A stretch of DNA of 64,000 nucleotides from Megalobrama amblycephala. Its lineage: Eukaryota; Chordata; Actinopteri; Cypriniformes; Xenocyprididae. Of the stretch, positions 24,204-64,000 are shown piece by piece. The stretch's first letter is position 1. Every line of letters begins with the position of its first letter. The notes below the pieces were generated by a model. The model had not been told where the DNA came from and did not search any database. It worked only from the letters and a program-made list of their open reading frames with translations. The stretch spans positions 32,056,447 through 32,120,446 of the forward strand of contig NC_063049.1 of the NCBI RefSeq assembly GCF_018812025.1, given 5' to 3'. The translations under genes were made by a program, and so were the position numbers.

Positions 24204-24469
24204 CTTCCAACAGTTGTATGTATGGTGGCACTCCAGCAAATGTCCTGCTCTTCCTAAAACACTTAGGCTTTTATTACGACATCGCCAATAAATAAGGTGA
24301 AAGTAAAATAGGTTGGTGAATTAAATGTGGTTCAACGGCCAACCATAAACAAATCACAGTATTCTTACATGGTTGAAAACAGAACTATTCACAAGCTTTT
24401 TTTTTGGAGTGTTATGTAATCAGTGCAATGCAGAAATTATTGCTTGAGCTCTCAATACTTTGTGTGTGT

Positions 24470-24471
<2 letters not shown>

Positions 24472-24548
<77 letters not shown>
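24472..24548. repeat. (TA)n microsatellite, about 38 units
   Basis: A pure TA run flanked by GTGTGTGTTG and GTGTGTGT. It lies about 270 bp upstream of the receptor start. Confidence 0.97.
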
Positions 24549-24556
<8 letters not shown>

Positions 24557-24559
24557 ATT

Positions 24560-25702
24560 TTTGCCCAACCCTGAATATATATCAAAATGTATTTAAAAAT
24601 AAAATATAAAATACTCTAATTTTAGGTGTATCAAAATAAACTACAAAATACAGCAGCCACACCATGTATCAAAATAAACTACAGTATTTTTGTATTTTAA
24701 AAATACTAAAAAATACTTTTACAAGGGAGCATGAAATTTCATTGCAAACCTTCCATCAGTTGGCCTATTTGATCTATCCCTGCTTCATACTACAGTAATG
24801 TTAATCTGATCCATGAACATGATTTCTGACCAAGTCCCATCCTGATTCTTTTCCACCGGCTGTAGAAGTGAAGTCAACGCATCCCATGATTCCGCAAAAT
24901 CAAGGATAAGCGACTGAATAAGCGGTCAGCCACCTTCTAGTGGCGAAAATGTACACACAAAATGTACACATGTGATTCAATCTAAAACCAACTTTAGCTC
25001 AATAATAATTTTCCTATTGTCACTGTGAAGCTGTTTTGAGACAATGTGTATTGTGAAAAGCACTATATAAATGAAGATGAATTGACTTGACATTGTGGCT
25101 TTAACAGATCAAATATTCAAATATCCCTGTGATCTCCCAAATGAAGGTTAGTTTTAAAGTAAACATTTTAATGTTTAACAATTGCGAATGACTATATATA
25201 ATTGTATCCTAATTTATTTACTTGGTGTTTGGTAAAAAAAGGCCTACTTTGCATCAGAAACACTGACTCAATGACAAACAAGTAATTTATAATAAGAGAA
25301 CTGATGGTGCCTGTATTCATAGCAACTAGTTTCTATTATAAATTAGCCTATTTAGCTTGGGCTACTAAAACAAACACCACAACTTAACATGAACTGTTAA
25401 AAGTTATAGCAATTTCTGCAAAAAAAATGTATGGAAAGCTGGCAGCCTGCACGTTTTTTGACCACCTTTTTTCCATACGGATCAATTTTCTGTTTGGATC
25501 TCAACAAGTCGTATTTTTATGGTGTCATCATGTAAAGTATTTTACAGTATTTTAAAACTACAAAAATACAAAACACTAAAATATTTTGATACAAAATGCA
25601 AGGCCATTTTCATCAACCCTATCAAATACAAATTACAAAATACTATTTTGTATTTTAAACACGTAATTGAAATACATGTATCATAAATACTGCCCATCCC
25701 TG
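24560..25702. repeat. Transposon-derived block with TATTTTGTATTTTAAA-type repeats
   Basis: Starts near TTTTGCCCAACCCTG and ends ATACTGCCCATCCCTG. Both flanks are dense in GTATTTTAAAATAC-like words of a common fish element. 24999-25095 is a separate fragment (GAGACAATGTGTATTGTGAA, CACTATATAAATGAAG) of the short repeat whose fuller copy is at 57890-58560. The ends are in the same, not inverted, orientation, so the structure is unclear. Confidence 0.5.
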
Positions 25703-26026
25703 TATATATTATATGTATATATATACTTTATAAATAAAACTGTTCATAATTATTGGGACATATATTAAGTTTTATATTTGTATTCTTTTAAGACTCCCAT
25801 CTTAAAATCATAAAATCATGTTTCATAGTTACTGAAGAATATGACAGATTTTATCTCCAAAATGTCATCTGATGTGTATTAAGAAAATTGCATCCTATCC
25901 TATCATATTATGCCAGATGTTGACATTATAACCAGATTATGACATTATAACCAGATGTTGAGATTGCATTAATTAATTAATGGTGCTTTATAATAATACT
26001 CAAATCTGTAATTACAACTAGGGATT

Positions 26027-26517
26027 TTAAAGCTGCAGTCCATAACTTTTTTTGGTTAAAAATGATCCAAAATCAATTTTTGAGCAAGTACATAACCAGC
26101 CTTACCGATACACAACGGTAAGCTTGTAATAATGTTTTCAAATAAGAGCTGTACTGGTGGGTTTCCGCAGGGAATTTGAGCATGCAGCCGTTCATCTTTG
26201 CGTCATAACATCACGTCTATTGTAGGCCAAATGCTTTTTTCCTCAGTTGGTCAAAACAAAAGTGGTAGCCATGTTACTTAGTTGTTCAGATTACATTTTC
26301 CAGTGAAAATTCTTATTTTGGTCATACTTCCAAGATGTAGAATCTGTGTTTCTGAAGCACAGTATCCACACACCGATGAGGTGACTGACAGCAAACATTA
26401 GACTCATCCTCATGGAGTCGTGCCGACGCACAATGCGCGTAACAATAATCATTCCGCATATAACTGCAATTGCAGGTTTCAAACAGAGATGGCGTCACTT
26501 CCAGACTGCAGCTTTAA
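26027..26517. mobile_element. MITE with TTAAAGCTGCAGTC ends
   Basis: The left end TTAAAGCTGCAGTC and the right end GACTGCAGCTTTAA are exact inverted copies, 491 bp apart. No coding content. Ends in TTAA, like several other elements in the window. Confidence 0.85.
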
Positions 26518-27420
26518 CGAGTCTCTAAAATAAAATACTACAGTATAGGTCAATATACATATGATTTCTGCCTGGTGGACAACAATAAAAAAACATAGAT
26601 GGAACCCAATACTTTAGATGGACTACAGCATTTTGTGTGTTGGCTCTGGCCAATGAGTAACCACACAGAACACCATAGCAACCACATAGCAAGCATCATA
26701 ATAGCGGTAAGTTTTGCACAGGTAAGCACTTCATTTTTTGCCAACAAAATGTAAACACTGTAAAACCTTAAGTCAATATTCATTATTGTAACTCGTTGTT
26801 CACTTTTGCATATGCATGATGCAGCTGTGCTCCTGTATTAAAGTGTTTAATTAGCCATGACGAGATTATGCAAACCTTTATGTGATATTTGCATTGGTTA
26901 GGATGCTGCATGCTATGTCAAAGACAATAATGACTTTAATAAAAGGCCTATAGGCACAAAGGCATATTCAAATTACACATGGACAAAACCATTGCTGGCA
27001 CTTCTTTTTGATAAACTATTTAATTTATTCTGTGATATTAAAAAAGGGGGAAACATTATCTCTCCTCGTGTGAACGAAGGAAATGAATAGTGAATAAAGC
27101 AATTAAAATAATTATAATTAAAAAATAATACAGTGACAGCCACTGTAATGTGAAATGAGACTAAACTACATTACAGAGTGAAGTTTTTAAAGATGTTTTA
27201 CAGTGCTAAGATAAAGTTCAAACTGTAATTTTCATATCAAGTGTTCCATTTAATGCTTTTGAACTTATCCACTTCTTAAATTACCTTATTTTTCCTAAAT
27301 ACAGCAGCAAATACTATAATTGTACAGTACATAAATCTGTTTAATAAATTAAGTTAATAAATTAAATTTTAGTAACAAATACACAAAAATGTGGCACAGT
27401 GATGAAAAAAAGTGTCTTTT
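26518..27420. other. Noncoding gap between cntnap2 end and the receptor side
   Basis: AT-rich with one short CACATAGCAAGC/ACCATAGCAACC run. No gene. Confidence 0.5.
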
Positions 27421-27426
27421 TTTATT
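27421..27426 (-). terminator. Candidate distal polyadenylation signal of cntnap2
   Basis: AATAAA on the minus strand within ACATGTTTAATAAAAAAAG, followed by GACACTTTTTTTC, which is T-rich as expected downstream of a cleavage site. The competing proximal signal is at 29233-29238. Confidence 0.45.
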
Positions 27427-28390
27427 AAACATGTATTTACAATATAGCTGTACATTTACATTCATACAAAACAGCCCCTAAAATAATTAATATCAATAGA
27501 TGTACAAAAGAGTTTGAGAGAGAAATATATCAAAGGACACTTCAGTTTCCAAAGAGAAAGATAAAGATTTGTCAGTCCAGTCCAACATAATACAACCATT
27601 TGTGTGTGTGTGTGTGTTTGTGTGTTAGCAGGGAAAAACAATATAATAAATATCATCTGGAAAAGAAAAAAAAATACAGTGCCACTTACTTTACAATGAT
27701 TATTTTGTGTATTGGAGTAAAGAACAGATAACATCTGTTGTGTTAATTTAATAGATTTTCAAGGAAGTGGTTGATATTCAACAACCACAGGTAAAAATGT
27801 ATAGGCATGACAAAATCTTTACTTCAGAGTCAATACTGATTCTGTATTACAGGCAAATATTAAAGGACTAACTGCTACAGTTACGACCTACTCAGAATTG
27901 TCTGTGGAGATTCTCAGTTATCCAGATCATTGAATGATGTCTAGTGTTATTCTTGTCATTTAGACACTGTGAACTGATCGTGAAATTCAGTGATACATAG
28001 TTTGAAACAGGGACGGCCAAGACATATTATCCGTCTCAGATCTGATGTGCTGTGACAACATATGATCAGATTTTAAAAGGGATGGTCTCTGATTTTTATT
28101 TTAGTCAGTCTTCAGATGTTCTTCTAATGTTGAACCTTCAGAAACATGTTATTACCAGATGTAAATGGGGTCAGATTGACTTAGGGAAGAGTGGATGGCC
28201 CATGACAGCAGTTTTGCCCCAATTCACATCTGTGATCGTGATTCACATTGTTAGCGTAACACAGAAAGTCCTGAAACGGCACTGTGTGTGATAAGGTTAA
28301 ATTCCATCATCGGTTCACAACATCATCGTGTCAACAGAGAAAAATGTCCAGGTAACCTAGAACAACTCAGTCAATCCAGAATCACACTAC

Positions 28391-28710
28391 TGTTCAAATG
28401 TTTGGGGTTGGTATGATTTTTTTTAATGTTTTTGAAAGAAGTCTCTTATGCTTAGAAGGCTGCATTTATTTGATCAAAAAAACAGTAATATTGTGAAATA
28501 GCCAAACTAAAATAATGTTTTTCTATTTTAATGTATTTTAAAATGTAATTTATTTCTGTGACAGCAGCCAGGATTCTTTGATCAATAGAAAATTTAAAAG
28601 AAGAGCATTTATTTATTTATTTTTCTTTCTTTACTGTAGCTTTTGATTAATTTAATGCATCCTTGCTGAATAAAAACATTAATTAAAAAAAATCTTACTG
28701 ACCCCTTAAG
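28391..28710. repeat. Copy of the 'TTCAAAAGTTTGGGGTCAGTA' element family, in cntnap2 3' UTR
   Basis: Starts ACTACTGTTCAAATGTTTGG and ends near AAATCTTACTGACCCCTTAA, the two inverted ends of an abundant teleost repeat. The interior (GCATTTATTTGATCAAAAA and others) agrees with the copies at 41681, 49244 and 61841. The middle is deleted. Superfamily not assigned. Confidence 0.75.
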
Positions 28711-29496
28711 GATTTGTTCATCATCAATATGGCAGATATTTCACATCATAACACAGATGGGTAATGTTACATTAGACAGCATCATGTTTAAATCTACAAT
28801 ATTTCTGCACATTTTTTTTTTTTTTTTTCAATTTCAGAATTAAGCCACTTTACCGAATGAGTTTGGTCTCTGTTAGCAGCTTCTTTGTGAAACAAAAATC
28901 ATTTCCTAAGGACAATTTTAAATTGTCCTGCATGTTTGCACATTAACTCGTTTCATTAACAATGCTTTTAGGCAGAATAACATAAAATTATAAGCCAGGT
29001 TTGGACAAGCTACTGTTCTTGAAGCGTTATACTTTTCAAATAGTGTACCACGACTTCCTCCTACAATTTTGCCACTTCAAAGATGTTTCTGGTAACCTAA
29101 AAAATTCACAGGCTTTAAAATATGTGTTTAGTTTGTTGTTTTGTTAAGAGTACGATTAACACTTCAGAATCTGCATTCATGCACTAAAGATGACAGTGTC
29201 ATTCTCCATTCCAGTTTCTATCCAGAGGGCATTTTATTGAATTAATACAAACACCTCCTAACACACCACTCACATCCCATAAATGACCTAATGTTGATTG
29301 ATCCAACACTTGGGGCAAGCACTGTGAAAACTACAAGCTACTACTTACACAGATCAGAAGATTCCGCTGTTCCCAAAGCGAGGGAATCTCCAATTAACGA
29401 TCCTTACTGGATAGAAAGGGCCTCATGACACGTTTGCCGAAGGAGACACAGGAGGAACTGACAGCTGAACTGAAAACTACAGGGTCGGATCGTCCA

Positions 29497-63685
<34,189 letters not shown>

Positions 63686-64000
63686 CTATGAACACATGAG
63701 ATTTTTGTATGAAACAGCTACTGGAGACATTCTTATTTCACTTAAAATGTAAGTAAATAAAATGACAGTACACAGAAAAAAAAATATTAATAGGTTATTC
63801 ATTTCACATTAAATGTTAATATAACATTAAAAATCATGATGAAACTAGAAGATGATCTGCTAAAGCTGTGATCTGCAGGGATTAAAGATGAAGGGATGCC
63901 TGTGACCACCTGTGAAACAACAAAAGACTTTTGGATAAAGAGGGGCAGTCATATCGTAAAAAAAAAAAAAAAAAAAAAATTCTGGCATTCAAAAAAAAAA

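Larger units (their letters stand above)
27421..29496 (-). other. Probable cntnap2 3' untranslated region
   Basis: No splice site or frame is seen after the stop at 29497. On the minus strand an AATAAA stands at 29238-29233, which would give a UTR of about 260 nt. A stronger-looking one is at 27426-27421, preceded by an AU-rich run and followed by a T-rich tract, which would give about 2.1 kb. CNTNAP2 is known for a long 3' UTR, so the distal site is my first choice. An element copy lies inside at 28391-28710. The exact end is an inference. Confidence 0.5.

Noticed and set aside
24204..24239. Longer N-terminus for the receptor (12 more codons)
   Set aside because: The upstream codon is TTG; the first ATG is at 24203 and gives a normal short T2R N-terminus.

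Overview
The window looks like nuclear DNA of a teleost, most likely a cyprinid. It is AT-rich and packed with short inverted-repeat DNA transposons of types common in carp-like fishes, with long microsatellites. Only two protein genes are supported, both on the minus strand.

The right half (29.5-63.7 kb) holds the last 20 coding exons of a contactin-associated protein gene, read right to left. All 20 join in one frame with GT-AG splice sites. They give 1127 residues: laminin G1, G2, EGF1, fibrinogen-like, G3, EGF2, G4, one membrane helix and a short tail ending EYYI. The sequence and length fit CNTNAP2 (Caspr2), exons 5-24 of the usual 24. The signal peptide and discoidin domain lie beyond the right edge. 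A long 3' UTR probably ends near 27.42 kb. Teleosts carry cntnap2a and cntnap2b, and the window alone does not say which this is.

About 3.2 kb past that end, on the same strand, is an intact single-exon seven-helix receptor of 308 residues (23277-24203), best read as a bitter taste receptor (T2R)-like protein. Mammalian TAS2R genes also lie on the same chromosome arm as CNTNAP2, so the linkage may be old.

The left 23 kb has no gene I can support. It holds a 34-bp tandem repeat split by a solo LTR and a MITE, a 2-kb hAT-type element with a perfect 8-bp target duplication, a 0.9-kb palindromic MITE, a decayed piggyBac-like element, and a 100-bp ATTTT microsatellite. The introns of cntnap2 hold a second set of elements, several nested. 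One approximately 480-bp family with CAAAG ends occurs three times across the window. I found no tRNA, rRNA, CRISPR or prokaryotic-type system, and nothing that I would call a new biological system.
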